A stretch of DNA of 64,000 nucleotides. It comes from Actinomycetota bacterium (GTDB lineage: Bacteria > Actinomycetota > Coriobacteriia > Anaerosomatales > Anaerosomataceae). The notes beneath the pieces were generated by a model, which worked only from the letters and a program-made list of their open reading frames with translations, did no database searches and was not told the DNA's origin. A program made the position numbers and the translations under genes. This document shows positions 44,671 through 54,031 of the stretch, piece after piece. Location of the stretch: assembly GCA_009773565.1 (NCBI GenBank), contig WSXY01000002.1:124001-188000 (forward strand), written 5' to 3'. Position 1 is the stretch's first letter. Every line of letters starts with the position of its first letter.

Positions 44671-47600
44671 ATGAGAAGCCTGACGCGCCGCTTGTCGGCG
44701 ATACTCTCTGTGACGCTTGCATTGGCGATTCTGCCGGTGCAGTCGCTTGCAATCCCCACTGCCGTCGCTGCCACTTCGACGATCGCTCCCGCATCGATAC
44801 CGAGCGTCGATCTCAAGTGCGTTACCTTTGTGACCGACACAATCGCCTTCGCGGCCGGGGCCGGTGGCACCATCATCAAGACGACCAACGGTGGCGATAA
44901 CTGGACACCACTTGCCACAGGTACTACGATCGCCGACTTCCGCGGCATCGCATTCTGGAGTGCCACCAGCGGCATCGCCGTGACGTACGACCGCAAGGTC
45001 TACGGCACGAGCAACGGCGGGTCGACGTGGTCTCTGGTGAACGCAGATATGACTCAGTACGCCCAGGGTACGCCGGCCATCGGCATGAGCGCGGTTGCTG
45101 CGCTTCCGGCGAACCCGGGAGTAGCGTTCCTCGCTGGCGGTGATCCAAATCCGATCGATGACACGCAGGAACCGGCAACGGTGTGGAGGTCGGCTACCTC
45201 CGGGGCGAACTGGGGTCAGAAGCCGATTCTTGAGGACATACGTCATCCTGAGATTCTAGGGGCCGAGATTACCCTAGTCGGCGAGGGAGAGTTCCTCGGC
45301 ATCGACTTTATCGACGCGCAGCGTGGGTGGGCAGTCGGTGACGACCTCTACTCTGCTGACGCGACCGCGCCGGTCTACGCGACCACCAACGGTGGCATCA
45401 ACTGGACGCAGCAGTCGTTCGGTCTGCCTCTCCGCCTCACCGGAGTCTCCTTCGCAAGCGCTACGGCCGGCGCTATCGTAAGCGACGAAAGCCGCGTCTT
45501 CCGTACCACCAACGGCGGCAGCACCTGGGTCGAGGGGACGTCACCGGTCACCTCGTCGCTCAGTGGCGTCGCACTGCTCGACGCATCGAATGGCTGGGCC
45601 GCGGGGGCGAGCGGGACACTGCTACGCACCACTAACGGCGGTGCGTCGTGGGTCTCAGGCACAAGCCCGACGTTCCAGGACCTCTACGCGATCAACTTCT
45701 CCGGTACCCATGGCATTGCCGTCGGCAAGTTCGGCACGGTCGTGATTACGGATGACGGCGTCAACTGGAGAGTTCCCAACCCTGATACGACCGGTCCGAC
45801 GATGACCTCGCTCAGCTCATCGACGCATCCCGTTGAAGCGACGTGGTACCGCTCTGGCAGCGCGACGGTGTCCTGGACGGCGACTGACTCATCCGGCGTG
45901 ACCGGCTACTCCTACGTGTTCGACACATCGCCGGGGACAGTTCCGGATACGATAAGCGAAGGGGCCTCGACTACGACGTCGCCGACGTTGACGAGCGGCC
46001 TCAGATACTTCCACGTGAGAGCGGTCGATGCATTCGGCAACTGGGGTGAGACGACCCACCGCGCGATCAAGGTTGATACTGCGCCTCCGTCCACAGGCGA
46101 CAATGCGCTGGCTGCGTACGCTGCAGCGACCGTCATAACCCTCACACCGACGGATGCGCTCTCCGGTGTTGCGAACACGTACTTCGTGCTCGATGGCGTG
46201 CCCGGTACCGGCACAAGCGTCGGTGTGTCCACCGAGGGCGTCCACGCACTCGACTACGCCTCGGTCGACGTGGCCGGTAATCGCGAGGCCACGACGACGG
46301 TCAGCTTCACGGTTGATATGAGCGGTCCGTCGATGACCACGATCACATCGTCCACACACTCTTCGCCTGACGCATGGTATTCGAGCAACGACCCGGCGTT
46401 CACCTGGACCGCGACAGACGCGTACTCCACTGTCGCCGGCTACTCATACTCGCTCGACACGTCACCGGCGACGACGCCCGACACGTTCTCCGAGGGCTCG
46501 GCTGTCTCCAAGAGTTACACGAACGTGGTCGATGGCGTGCGGTACTTCCACATTCGCGCCGTTGACTCGCTTGGCAACTGGGGCGCGGCGACTCACCGCG
46601 CGATTCGTGTCGACACCACGCCTCCGTCCACGACCGATAATCACCTCCCGGCGTACACGGGAACCGCCGTGATCGCGCTCACGCCGACCGACGCGCACGC
46701 CGGCGTGGCGAACACCTACTACTCGCTCGACGGCGTTCCCGGCACGGGCACGACGGTTTTCGTGCCCGCTGAGGGCGCTCACGTGCTGGAGTACGCCTCG
46801 GTCGATGCGGTCGGCAATCGCGAAACCACGGTAACAGTCGATTTCAGAATCGACCTTACGGGACCGTCCCTCACGTCGCTGACGTCTTCGACCCACCCTT
46901 CGTCGAGTACGTGGTACTCGCACAAAGATCCCGCTTTTGCCTGGAGCGCAACCGATCCGGGGGGAGTGGCCGGCTACTCGTACCTGCTCGACGAGGTGTC
47001 CTCCACTGTTCCGCCTGAGACGAATCTCGGCTCCGCAGAGGCGACATCGCTCGCCAACATCACTGACGGCACGTGGTACTTCCACATCCGGGCGGTTGAT
47101 TCGGGTGGAAACTGGAGCGGTGCGAGCGTTCTGCCGGTCAACATCGATACGACCGTGCCGTCAACCACCGACAACGCTGTTAGCACCTACACATCGACCG
47201 CGGTGATCACGCTGACGCCAACCGACGCGTCCTCAGGGGTGGCGAACACGCACTTCGTGCTCGATGACGTGCCCGGCACCGGCACCACGGTACTTGCGTA
47301 CACCGAGGGCCCGCACAAGCTGGACTACGCCTCCGTTGACGCAGCCGGGAACCGCGAGGGCACGACAACTGTCGGTTTCCTAGTCGACAGCACCGGTCCG
47401 TCGATGACCACGCCCACATCCACCACGCATTCTTTGCAGGACGCATGGTATCGGAGTAACGACCCCGCGTTCGCCTGGACCGCGACTGACGCGTACTCTA
47501 CCGTCGCTGGCTACTCATACGTTCTCGACACGTCACCGGTGACGACGCCGGGTACGCTCTCCAGGGGCTCGGCTATCTCCACGACGTACGCAAATGTCGC

Positions 47601-48888
47601 CGATGGCCTGCAGTACTTCCATGTGCGGGCCGTTGACTCGCGCGGCAACTGGGGTGCGGCGAGCCATTTCCAGGTGAAGATCGATGCCACGGGTCCGATA
47701 GTCACCGCGGTCGCAAGCGCGCAGAGCGGGGAAGACGCGACCGTCACTATTGCGGCAAGCGACGCGACGTCCGGTCTTTCGCATATCGACTGGAAGATCA
47801 CTGGTGGCTCGTCGGGGACGAGCCTCACTCCGCCGGCGCAGGTGCCGTTGATGGGCGTCGGTGTGCACACCGTCACGTACTCTGGCACCGACAACGCCGG
47901 CAATACGACCGTGAAGACGATTGTCGTCACCATCGTGCAGCCGGAGACCGTCATCACTCCCGTAGCGGGCGGGACCCGCTACACGACGGCCGTCGAAACG
48001 TCCAAGCTTACGTTCCCGGTCGCCGGCAGCGTGAGGAACGTCGTCATCGCAACCGGTGCGGACTGGCCAGACGCCCTTGGTGGTGCCGCTCTCGCAGGTC
48101 AGGTCGGCGGACCGATTCTGCTGACGGACCCGAAAACGCTGCCCCCCGCTGTCGCCGCGGAGATTAGGCGTCTCGGCGCCACCAAGGCATACATTCTCGG
48201 TGGAACGGGCGCAGTTTCGCTTCCGGTCGAGATTGCCATCAGGGCACTCGGGGTGAGCACCGAGCGGCTCGCCGGAGGCAATCGCTATACGACCGCGAAC
48301 GCGATCGCCCGCAAGGCGACAGAACTCCGAAGCACCCCCTACGACGGGACGATGTTCGTTGCGAGTGGTGCCAACTTCCCCGACGCGCTTGCGGCATCAC
48401 CGCTCGCAGCGGCGAAAGGGTGGCCGCTGTACCTCTCCGCTTCGACCGGCCTCACCGCCGAGACGCTTGCGACGATGGAGGTGCGAGGTTCGCGAGTCAT
48501 CATCCTCGGCGGGGAGGGTGCCGTGTCGCTGTTCGTCGAGAGACAGCTTCGCGCTCATTTCACGAGTGTCACGCGGCTTGCGGGAGGCAATCGGTATACG
48601 ACCGGGCTCGAGATCGTGAAGTTCGGCACGGGGCCTGGCGGCGCCGGTCTTACCTGGCGTACACCCGCGCTGGCGACGGGCACAGGCTTCCCCGACGCGC
48701 TCGCCGGCGGCGTCCTGCAGGGCCGTAGCGGTTCAGTGCTGCTGCTGACATCAGGTTCGGCTCTCACGCCCGAGGTGGGCAGCGCGATCACCAGCAACAA
48801 GGCAGCAATCAGAGAGATCCGGTACCTCGGTGGTACCGGCGCCGTGTCGCCTGCCGTGAGGGCGTCGGTCGAAGTGCTGGTCCAGTAG
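44671..48888 (+). CDS. large surface protein: BNR/Ycf48-like propeller, Ig-like repeats, CWB2 cell-wall-binding repeats
   Basis: A 1,405-residue exported protein. A signal peptide (residues ~8-34) is followed by a BNR/Ycf48-type propeller (to ~370) with repeated TTNGGxxW-like strands. About 630 residues of tandem Ig-like/OmpL47-like modules follow (see repeat feature). The C-terminal ~310 residues hold three CWB2 cell-wall-binding repeats, each beginning AGGxRYTT and containing WPDALGG/FPDALAG and LGGxGAVS. CWB2 anchors proteins to Gram-positive cell walls. The start ATG 44671 has GAGG nearby; GTG 44668 is possible. It shares an operator sequence with the formate dehydrogenase operon, so it may be a surface scaffold for electron transfer. 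Confidence 0.85.
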   Translation: MRSLTRRLSAILSVTLALAILPVQSLAIPTAVAATSTIAPASIPSVDLKCVTFVTDTIAFAAGAGGTIIKTTNGGDNWTPLATGTTIADFRGIAFWSATSGIAVTYDRKVYGTSNGGSTWSLVNADMTQYAQGTPAIGMSAVAALPANPGVAFLAGGDPNPIDDTQEPATVWRSATSGANWGQKPILEDIRHPEILGAEITLVGEGEFLGIDFIDAQRGWAVGDDLYSADATAPVYATTNGGINWTQQSFGLPLRLTGVSFASATAGAIVSDESRVFRTTNGGSTWVEGTSPVTSSLSGVALLDASNGWAAGASGTLLRTTNGGASWVSGTSPTFQDLYAINFSGTHGIAVGKFGTVVITDDGVNWRVPNPDTTGPTMTSLSSSTHPVEATWYRSGSATVSWTATDSSGVTGYSYVFDTSPGTVPDTISEGASTTTSPTLTSGLRYFHVRAVDAFGNWGETTHRAIKVDTAPPSTGDNALAAYAAATVITLTPTDALSGVANTYFVLDGVPGTGTSVGVSTEGVHALDYASVDVAGNREATTTVSFTVDMSGPSMTTITSSTHSSPDAWYSSNDPAFTWTATDAYSTVAGYSYSLDTSPATTPDTFSEGSAVSKSYTNVVDGVRYFHIRAVDSLGNWGAATHRAIRVDTTPPSTTDNHLPAYTGTAVIALTPTDAHAGVANTYYSLDGVPGTGTTVFVPAEGAHVLEYASVDAVGNRETTVTVDFRIDLTGPSLTSLTSSTHPSSSTWYSHKDPAFAWSATDPGGVAGYSYLLDEVSSTVPPETNLGSAEATSLANITDGTWYFHIRAVDSGGNWSGASVLPVNIDTTVPSTTDNAVSTYTSTAVITLTPTDASSGVANTHFVLDDVPGTGTTVLAYTEGPHKLDYASVDAAGNREGTTTVGFLVDSTGPSMTTPTSTTHSLQDAWYRSNDPAFAWTATDAYSTVAGYSYVLDTSPVTTPGTLSRGSAISTTYANVADGLQYFHVRAVDSRGNWGAASHFQVKIDATGPIVTAVASAQSGEDATVTIAASDATSGLSHIDWKITGGSSGTSLTPPAQVPLMGVGVHTVTYSGTDNAGNTTVKTIVVTIVQPETVITPVAGGTRYTTAVETSKLTFPVAGSVRNVVIATGADWPDALGGAALAGQVGGPILLTDPKTLPPAVAAEIRRLGATKAYILGGTGAVSLPVEIAIRALGVSTERLAGGNRYTTANAIARKATELRSTPYDGTMFVASGANFPDALAASPLAAAKGWPLYLSASTGLTAETLATMEVRGSRVIILGGEGAVSLFVERQLRAHFTSVTRLAGGNRYTTGLEIVKFGTGPGGAGLTWRTPALATGTGFPDALAGGVLQGRSGSVLLLTSGSALTPEVGSAITSNKAAIREIRYLGGTGAVSPAVRASVEVLVQ
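45793..47690 (+). repeat. tandem intragenic repeats, about 3.5 copies of a ~534-bp unit
   Basis: Units start at 45793, 46324, 46861 and 47395 (177, 179 and 178 codons apart), the last being about half length. Each unit encodes two Ig-like modules: one with YFHVRAVD and GNWG, the other with TLTPTDA, GVANTYF and VPGTGT. They lie in frame inside the surface-protein gene and are similar at the DNA level, so copy number could vary by recombination. Confidence 0.85.
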
Positions 48889-49032
48889 GCAGGGAAGTGC
48901 CTCCGACGTGCAGAAATATCCCCAGATGAGGGTGCAGATGTCGTTGCCTCGTCGTATACTCTGCGCAGGGGTTTCGCGGCAGGCTTCCGGCAGACGCCTA
49001 AAGCCGCATCAGTGACAGTCCGGGATGGTGTA
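48889..49032 (+). promoter_or_regulatory. intergenic region before the propeller cytochrome
   Basis: Contains a -10-like TATACT (48955-48960) without a good -35 box, and a small hairpin GGCA...TGCC just after the previous stop. No copy of the TGTAAC inverted repeat is present. Confidence 0.35.
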
Positions 49033-52000
49033 ATGGTCAGGGGACCGGGGTATCGTCGCCGCAGTATTCTTGCGGTCGTGGCGCTCGCATTCGCGTGCGC
49101 TCTCCTTGGTTTTCCCGCGTTCGCCTTCGCTGCGACCGCTCCTCACGTCGCTGACTCCACGACACCCGACACATGTGCGATGTGCCACCGCGGACACACC
49201 GCTCCCGGTTCCTTCGGGCGGGTCGCGGCTGATAGCTGGGAGATGACCTCCAGCGCACTCGCGCTCGCCACGCCATCGAACACCGGCGATACGCAACTCT
49301 GCTACGTGTGCCACGGGTTTGAGGCGCTTGGCTCAGGCACCGATGTGCAGTCGTCGTTCTCGGCAACGTCGGCGCACTCTCTGGCGCCCTCGTCCACGGT
49401 GTACGGCCCGTCGGTCAAGTACTGCAGCAGTTGCCACGATTCCCATGGCACCGACGAGATCACGAGCGGCACACCGTACCCAAAGCTCCTTCGCTCGCGC
49501 ACCTCGACCGGAACCCAGTTCTTCCAGGCCGAGGAGTACTGCGCGACGTGTCACCTCAATCGCCCGCTTGACACGTTCGACGGGCTTACCATCTACCGCC
49601 AGACCGGCCACTACTCCAAGCTGCCGGATCCCGCGAATGGAACGAAGATCCGCTGCTCGATCTGTCACGTCGCCCATGGCTCGGCAATCGCGCCGCTCCT
49701 GGTCAGCGAGATCGCCTCACCGGCGCTCGTCGCGACCTTCACGGTGCCGGCGAACGATCGCCGCCTGTGCCTCGGCTGCCACCCGACCTCGTTCGGGACG
49801 TTCCCGGGTTCTGTCGCGTATGCGCTCTCAGGTCATGCGGTTTCCTCGGCTCTCACCACGGAGACAGGCGAGTGGCCCGCGGCTGACGCGAAGCGCCTCG
49901 TTGGCGAGTGCCAGGTATGCCATGCGCCGATGGGCCGCGACAACGGCTCCGGAACCGCGATTCCCAAGCTTGTTGACGCGACCGGGCGCGCACTCTGCGA
50001 CCGCTGCCACGACGCTGACGGACCTGCTTCCACCGATACCTCCTCGCTTGCGTATCCGGCGGCGGCCGCGACTGACCTCGAGTTGCTCGTAGCGATCTCG
50101 CCGACGGCAACGACCGCCGCGCAGGGTCGCCTCGCGGTCTACGGTACCGAGGCGACGTCCACCGCACCGCGAGCCCTTGTCGGCCCGCGTGAGTATCGGG
50201 CTGCCGGTCCCGTGGGCGACATGGCGGTTGGCGATATCGACGGCGACGGCGACATCGAGACGCTCGTCACGCAGACGAATGCGACGCAGCTGACCGTGTT
50301 CCGGTCGGATGCGCTGAAGGGTCTGACCACGTTCGGCACCGGTGCCGGCGCCATGACAATCGCGGCGAGTGCCGAGTACATCGCCATCGCCGACGTGCTC
50401 GGTGATTTCAACGCGCTTCCCGAGATCCTCGCGCTCGATGCTGACGCCGACAACCTGTACGTGTACCGGTGGGACGCGACGCTCCACGTGCCTGTCCTCG
50501 TCGGCGGCATGACGAACCCGATTCCCGTGGGCGGTGCTGGCAGGCCGACGGGCATCGCAACGGGTGGCCTCGTCGGAACAGCATTTGCGGATGCCGTCGT
50601 TACAAGCGACGCGGGTCAGTACGAACTCCTTTCCGAGGGCTCACCGGGCGTCTTCTCGGTGGTACAGACCGTGACGACCCTGGCGGGTCCGCGAGGTCCT
50701 TCTATCGGCAACGTATGGGATGCCGCCGGAGTGGAGATCGCGATCGCCAACAGTGGCGAGACGAGCGACACCGTCTCCGTCTTTGCAGCCGACGGGACGC
50801 TTCTCGGTCATGTGAAGGTCGATGCCGAGACGGGCGCACAGGCGTGGGATACGCTTATCGCCGATGTCCTGCCGACAAGCGCGGGCGCTGAGCTTTCGGT
50901 CGCGGTCTACGGCGCTGACGGGACAAGCACGGTGAACGTGTTCCCGCAGGCGACCGGCGGACTCGATACGCCGCAGCCCTACGATACCGGCAAGGGTTAC
51001 GGCACCGGTTCGCTCGCATCCGGCGATATCGACGGTGACAGCCAGACAGAACTCATCGCCGGCAACGGCGGTTGGTGGGATCGCGACGCGACCAAGGACA
51101 TGGCGCCGAGCGTTCAGGTCTTCGACCACCTCTTCTCGACGCTCTCCATGGGTGCACCGCTGTGGAGCGGTGGCGTGGAGCTCGCGGGTACCGCACCTGC
51201 TCTCGCAGTTGCCGATGTCGGCGGCGTCGGCCCCTCGCGACATCCTGTCGGAGCGGTCGCAGGTGCGCATAACTCCACCGAGACACCCGCGTTCGCGCGT
51301 CACGTCGAGTGCGTCGATTGTCACGACCCGCACGAGGCCACAAGCACAGTCGGCGTTGCGCCGCTCGCGTACGGTCGCATCAAGGGCGTCTTCGGTGTTG
51401 CGATTACCAACACCGGCGCCGGAACGGCGATCACGTACGGCGATGCACAGCCCGTCGTCCGCGAATACGAACTCTGTCTCAAGTGCCACTCGGGCTACTC
51501 GAACCTCGAAGGCGGGCGCAATATCGCGAGCGAGGTCAACACGCGCAACGTGTCAGTCCACGGCGTCGAAGAGGCATACACAGCCGCCGCGAACGCTTCA
51601 ACCTTCGAGACCGGCTGGAGCAACGACTCCGTCCTCTACTGCGTGGACTGTCACGACAGCGCGAATAGCGCCGTCGGTGCTGTCCGGGGGCCACACGTCT
51701 CGACGGCCGCTCCAATCCTCGCCCGCCCGTACCTGGGAGTGCTGCCCGGCGATACGAACCTGCTGTGCTACGACTGCCATAAGCGCACGGTGTACTTCAC
51801 CGGAACGGCCGACACCGGCACGGAGAGCCTCTTCTACGCTGGCGCTACGAACAAGGCGCTTCACAGCCTTCACGTGAGCGATCACGGCTTCGGCTGTGCC
51901 ACGTGCCACGAGAGCCACGGTTCGCCGACCGAGGATCGCATCATGCGTGCGGATGTGGGCTACTCGCTCAACGCCGGCGGCGGCACGTGCGACAACAGCT

Positions 52001-52038
52001 GCCACCCCTCGCCGACGACGAGCACGTACGCGCGCTAG
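49033..52038 (+). CDS. multihaem cytochrome with an inserted FG-GAP/VCBS beta-propeller (13 CXXCH + 1 CX3CH)
   Basis: A ~1,001-residue exported protein. After a signal peptide come eight CXXCH motifs (residues ~48-335), then a ~390-residue haem-free beta-propeller (~347-735) with FG-GAP/VCBS-type calcium-binding strands (VGDIDGDGDIETLV, SGDIDGDSQTELIAG). Five more CXXCH motifs follow, and a final CDNSCH with CX3CH spacing near the C terminus. One chain thus holds two haem clusters flanking a propeller. The start is uncertain: ATG 49033 has a weak GGGATGG site; GTG 49012 is in frame. No anchor is visible, so it is probably secreted or surface-associated. Confidence 0.86.
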   Translation: MVRGPGYRRRSILAVVALAFACALLGFPAFAFAATAPHVADSTTPDTCAMCHRGHTAPGSFGRVAADSWEMTSSALALATPSNTGDTQLCYVCHGFEALGSGTDVQSSFSATSAHSLAPSSTVYGPSVKYCSSCHDSHGTDEITSGTPYPKLLRSRTSTGTQFFQAEEYCATCHLNRPLDTFDGLTIYRQTGHYSKLPDPANGTKIRCSICHVAHGSAIAPLLVSEIASPALVATFTVPANDRRLCLGCHPTSFGTFPGSVAYALSGHAVSSALTTETGEWPAADAKRLVGECQVCHAPMGRDNGSGTAIPKLVDATGRALCDRCHDADGPASTDTSSLAYPAAAATDLELLVAISPTATTAAQGRLAVYGTEATSTAPRALVGPREYRAAGPVGDMAVGDIDGDGDIETLVTQTNATQLTVFRSDALKGLTTFGTGAGAMTIAASAEYIAIADVLGDFNALPEILALDADADNLYVYRWDATLHVPVLVGGMTNPIPVGGAGRPTGIATGGLVGTAFADAVVTSDAGQYELLSEGSPGVFSVVQTVTTLAGPRGPSIGNVWDAAGVEIAIANSGETSDTVSVFAADGTLLGHVKVDAETGAQAWDTLIADVLPTSAGAELSVAVYGADGTSTVNVFPQATGGLDTPQPYDTGKGYGTGSLASGDIDGDSQTELIAGNGGWWDRDATKDMAPSVQVFDHLFSTLSMGAPLWSGGVELAGTAPALAVADVGGVGPSRHPVGAVAGAHNSTETPAFARHVECVDCHDPHEATSTVGVAPLAYGRIKGVFGVAITNTGAGTAITYGDAQPVVREYELCLKCHSGYSNLEGGRNIASEVNTRNVSVHGVEEAYTAAANASTFETGWSNDSVLYCVDCHDSANSAVGAVRGPHVSTAAPILARPYLGVLPGDTNLLCYDCHKRTVYFTGTADTGTESLFYAGATNKALHSLHVSDHGFGCATCHESHGSPTEDRIMRADVGYSLNAGGGTCDNSCHPSPTTSTYAR

Positions 52039-52096
52039 CCGGGCACAACACGCGCTTTCTGCGCACACATTGCCACAACCTTCGGCTGTCTTCGTG

Positions 52097-52152
52097 TTGA
52101 CGCTCGCTCCGTTCTTGGCTACTGTAAACCGCATCGACATGACAGTTTACTA
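52097..52152 (+). promoter_or_regulatory. bioY promoter with BirA-type biotin operator
   Basis: Promoter TTGACG (52097-52102), 17 bases, TACTGT (52120-52125). The biotin-operator half-sites TGTAAAC (52123-52129) and GTTTACT (52145-52151; 6 of 7 complementary) begin inside the -10 box. The sequence resembles the known TTGTAAACC/GGTTTACAA BirA site, with a slightly shorter spacer than the E. coli site. Binding by biotinyl-AMP-BirA here would block transcription of the biotin transporter gene. Confidence 0.8.
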
Positions 52153-52166
52153 AGGCTGGAGATCCG

Positions 52167-52712
52167 ATGCCCCAATCAAGAACACGAACGATGGTCGTTG
52201 CGTCGCTGGTTGCCGCGCTTATCGCAGTCGGGGCGTTCGTGAGCGTACCCGTAGGGGCCGTGCCGATCACGCTTCAGATGTTCGCGGTCGTGCTGGCTGC
52301 GCTGCTCCTGTCGTCCGGTGGGGCGTTTGCGGCTACATCGGTCTACGTGCTGCTGGGTGCTGTCGGTGTTCCCGTGTTCGCCGGCGGCAAAGCCGGGCTG
52401 GCCGTGCTCTTCGGGCCGACCGGGGGCTTTCTGCTCGGCTTCGTGGTCGGCGCGATCGCCGGAGCCGAGGTGCGGCAGTTCCTTCATGGCCGTGTGCCAA
52501 CGGTGGTCGCAGACGGATTCGCCGCCGCAGTCGTCATCGCGAGCGTGTACCTGCTCGGCTGGGCGCAGCTGGTCGTCGTGACGGACATGAGCCCTGTGGC
52601 TGCATTCGCCGCCGGAGTCGCACCGTTTTTGGTCTTTGACGCTCTCAAGGCCGTCGCGGCGGTTGCTTTTGCCACGGCAATACGGCGAGCCCGGGCGATA
52701 CCTGCCGCGTGA
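52167..52712 (+). CDS. bioY: BioY, biotin transporter substrate-specific component
   Basis: A 181-residue membrane protein with about six helices and the BioY blocks PITLQMFAVVLAALLL and YVLLGAVGVPVFAGG, then GPTGGFLLGF. BioY binds biotin as the S component of an ECF transporter; the ATPase and EcfT units are not in the window. ATG at 52167 with GGAG upstream. A BirA-type operator overlaps its promoter, matching the HTH-bearing BirA encoded at 25269. Confidence 0.95.
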   Translation: MPQSRTRTMVVASLVAALIAVGAFVSVPVGAVPITLQMFAVVLAALLLSSGGAFAATSVYVLLGAVGVPVFAGGKAGLAVLFGPTGGFLLGFVVGAIAGAEVRQFLHGRVPTVVADGFAAAVVIASVYLLGWAQLVVVTDMSPVAAFAAGVAPFLVFDALKAVAAVAFATAIRRARAIPAA

Positions 52713-52780
52713 GCCTTTCCCGTGTCAGACCCTCCCTATAGGATAGAGACGGATATACGCCTGCCCGTCCTGGAGGAATC

Positions 52781-54031
52781 ATGACGCGACCCGTTCGCTT
52801 CGTACACGCGGCCGACCTGCATCTCGACGCGCCCTTCGGCGGCGTTGATGCGCAGGACACGCGCGTGCGTGACGCGCTCGCAGCGTCCACCTACCGCGCG
52901 CTCGACGCGCTTGTGGCTGCCTGCATCGAGCGGGATGTCGACTTCCTCGTCATCGCGGGCGATGTCTACAACCAGGCCGAGAGGCGAGTCCGTTCTCAGC
53001 TCGCGTTCGCAAAAGCCGCTGCTGCGCTCGAGAACGCGGGCATTCCGGTGTTCGTGGCACACGGGAATCACGATCCGTCGTCGGGATGGTCAGCAGGAAT
53101 CGCCATGCCGGGCAACGTGCGCGTATTCGCCGATGACCGAGTCGAGCGTGTCGAGGTCGAGCGCGATGGCGAGGTCCTGTGCGCGCTCTACGGCCGCAGC
53201 TACCGTCGATCAGCTGAGACGGCCAACCTCGCCAAGGATTTCAAGCGTTCGGCGGGCGATACCGTAGCGGTCGGAGTACTGCATACGAACGTCGGCGGCC
53301 GCTCCGGCTACGACGATTACGCGCCATGTTCGCTCGCCGATCTCCGCTCCGGTGGCATGGACTACTGGGCGCTCGGACACATCCACAAGCCGGAGATCCT
53401 CTCGGAGGCACCCTTTGCGGTCTATGCGGGCTGCCCGCAGGGGCTCGACCCCACTCAGTCGGGACCACGCGGCTGTTACGCGGTCACTATCGACGCCGGC
53501 GCCGTCTCGGCCGAGTTCGTTCCGCTCGCCGCACTCCAGTGGCACCAGGCCGAGGTGGACATCTCGGCAGCAACGCGCCTCGACGACGTTCGAGATGCCA
53601 TCGCTCTAGCGGTCGACGCGTCGCTTGCTTCCGTGCGCGTGCCGGTCATCGTGCGCCTCGACCTCACGGGACGCTCCGAGGCACACGCGTCGCTCCAGAT
53701 TTCGGGAGCGCTTCAGGCGCTCGTCGAAGACGCGCGCGAGGAAGCGCTCGGGTTCGAGCCGTGGGCGTGGATCGACCGGGTGCGCGACCGCAGCAGGCCC
53801 GCAATCGATCTCGATGCGCTTCGGGGCGCGGAGGACTTCACCGGTGACGTGGTTCGACTTGCCGACGACCTGCTGGTCGATACGACATCCGCGGCCGCGC
53901 TTCTCGACGAGATCGCCGGTCCGCTCCTTGAGCGTGTCGGCGACCCGACGCTGTCTCCCGATGTGGCTGATGTCCTCACGCGTGCGCGGGATCTTGCGCT
54001 CGATCGCCTGCTGGCGGGAGATGCCCGATGA
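52781..54031 (+). CDS. SbcD/YhaO-like DNA repair metallophosphoesterase
   Basis: A 416-residue nuclease-type calcineurin-like phosphoesterase. Metal-binding motifs are in order: HAADLHLD (9-16), AGDVYNQ, AHGNHDP and, further on, LGHIHKPEIL. The C-terminal ~160 residues are the capping region. The ATG at 52781 has GGAGG upstream. It overlaps the following ATPase gene by four bases. Together they form an SbcCD-like or YhaON-like pair for processing DNA ends or hairpins. The partner gene is frameshifted here, so the working state of the pair is uncertain. Confidence 0.9.
   Translation: MTRPVRFVHAADLHLDAPFGGVDAQDTRVRDALAASTYRALDALVAACIERDVDFLVIAGDVYNQAERRVRSQLAFAKAAAALENAGIPVFVAHGNHDPSSGWSAGIAMPGNVRVFADDRVERVEVERDGEVLCALYGRSYRRSAETANLAKDFKRSAGDTVAVGVLHTNVGGRSGYDDYAPCSLADLRSGGMDYWALGHIHKPEILSEAPFAVYAGCPQGLDPTQSGPRGCYAVTIDAGAVSAEFVPLAALQWHQAEVDISAATRLDDVRDAIALAVDASLASVRVPVIVRLDLTGRSEAHASLQISGALQALVEDAREEALGFEPWAWIDRVRDRSRPAIDLDALRGAEDFTGDVVRLADDLLVDTTSAAALLDEIAGPLLERVGDPTLSPDVADVLTRARDLALDRLLAGDAR

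Noticed and set aside
45793-47690. Tandem DNA repeats as a mobile element or CRISPR-like array
   Set aside because: The repeats are long, in frame and encode Ig-like domains of one protein; there are no spacers or terminal inverted repeats.
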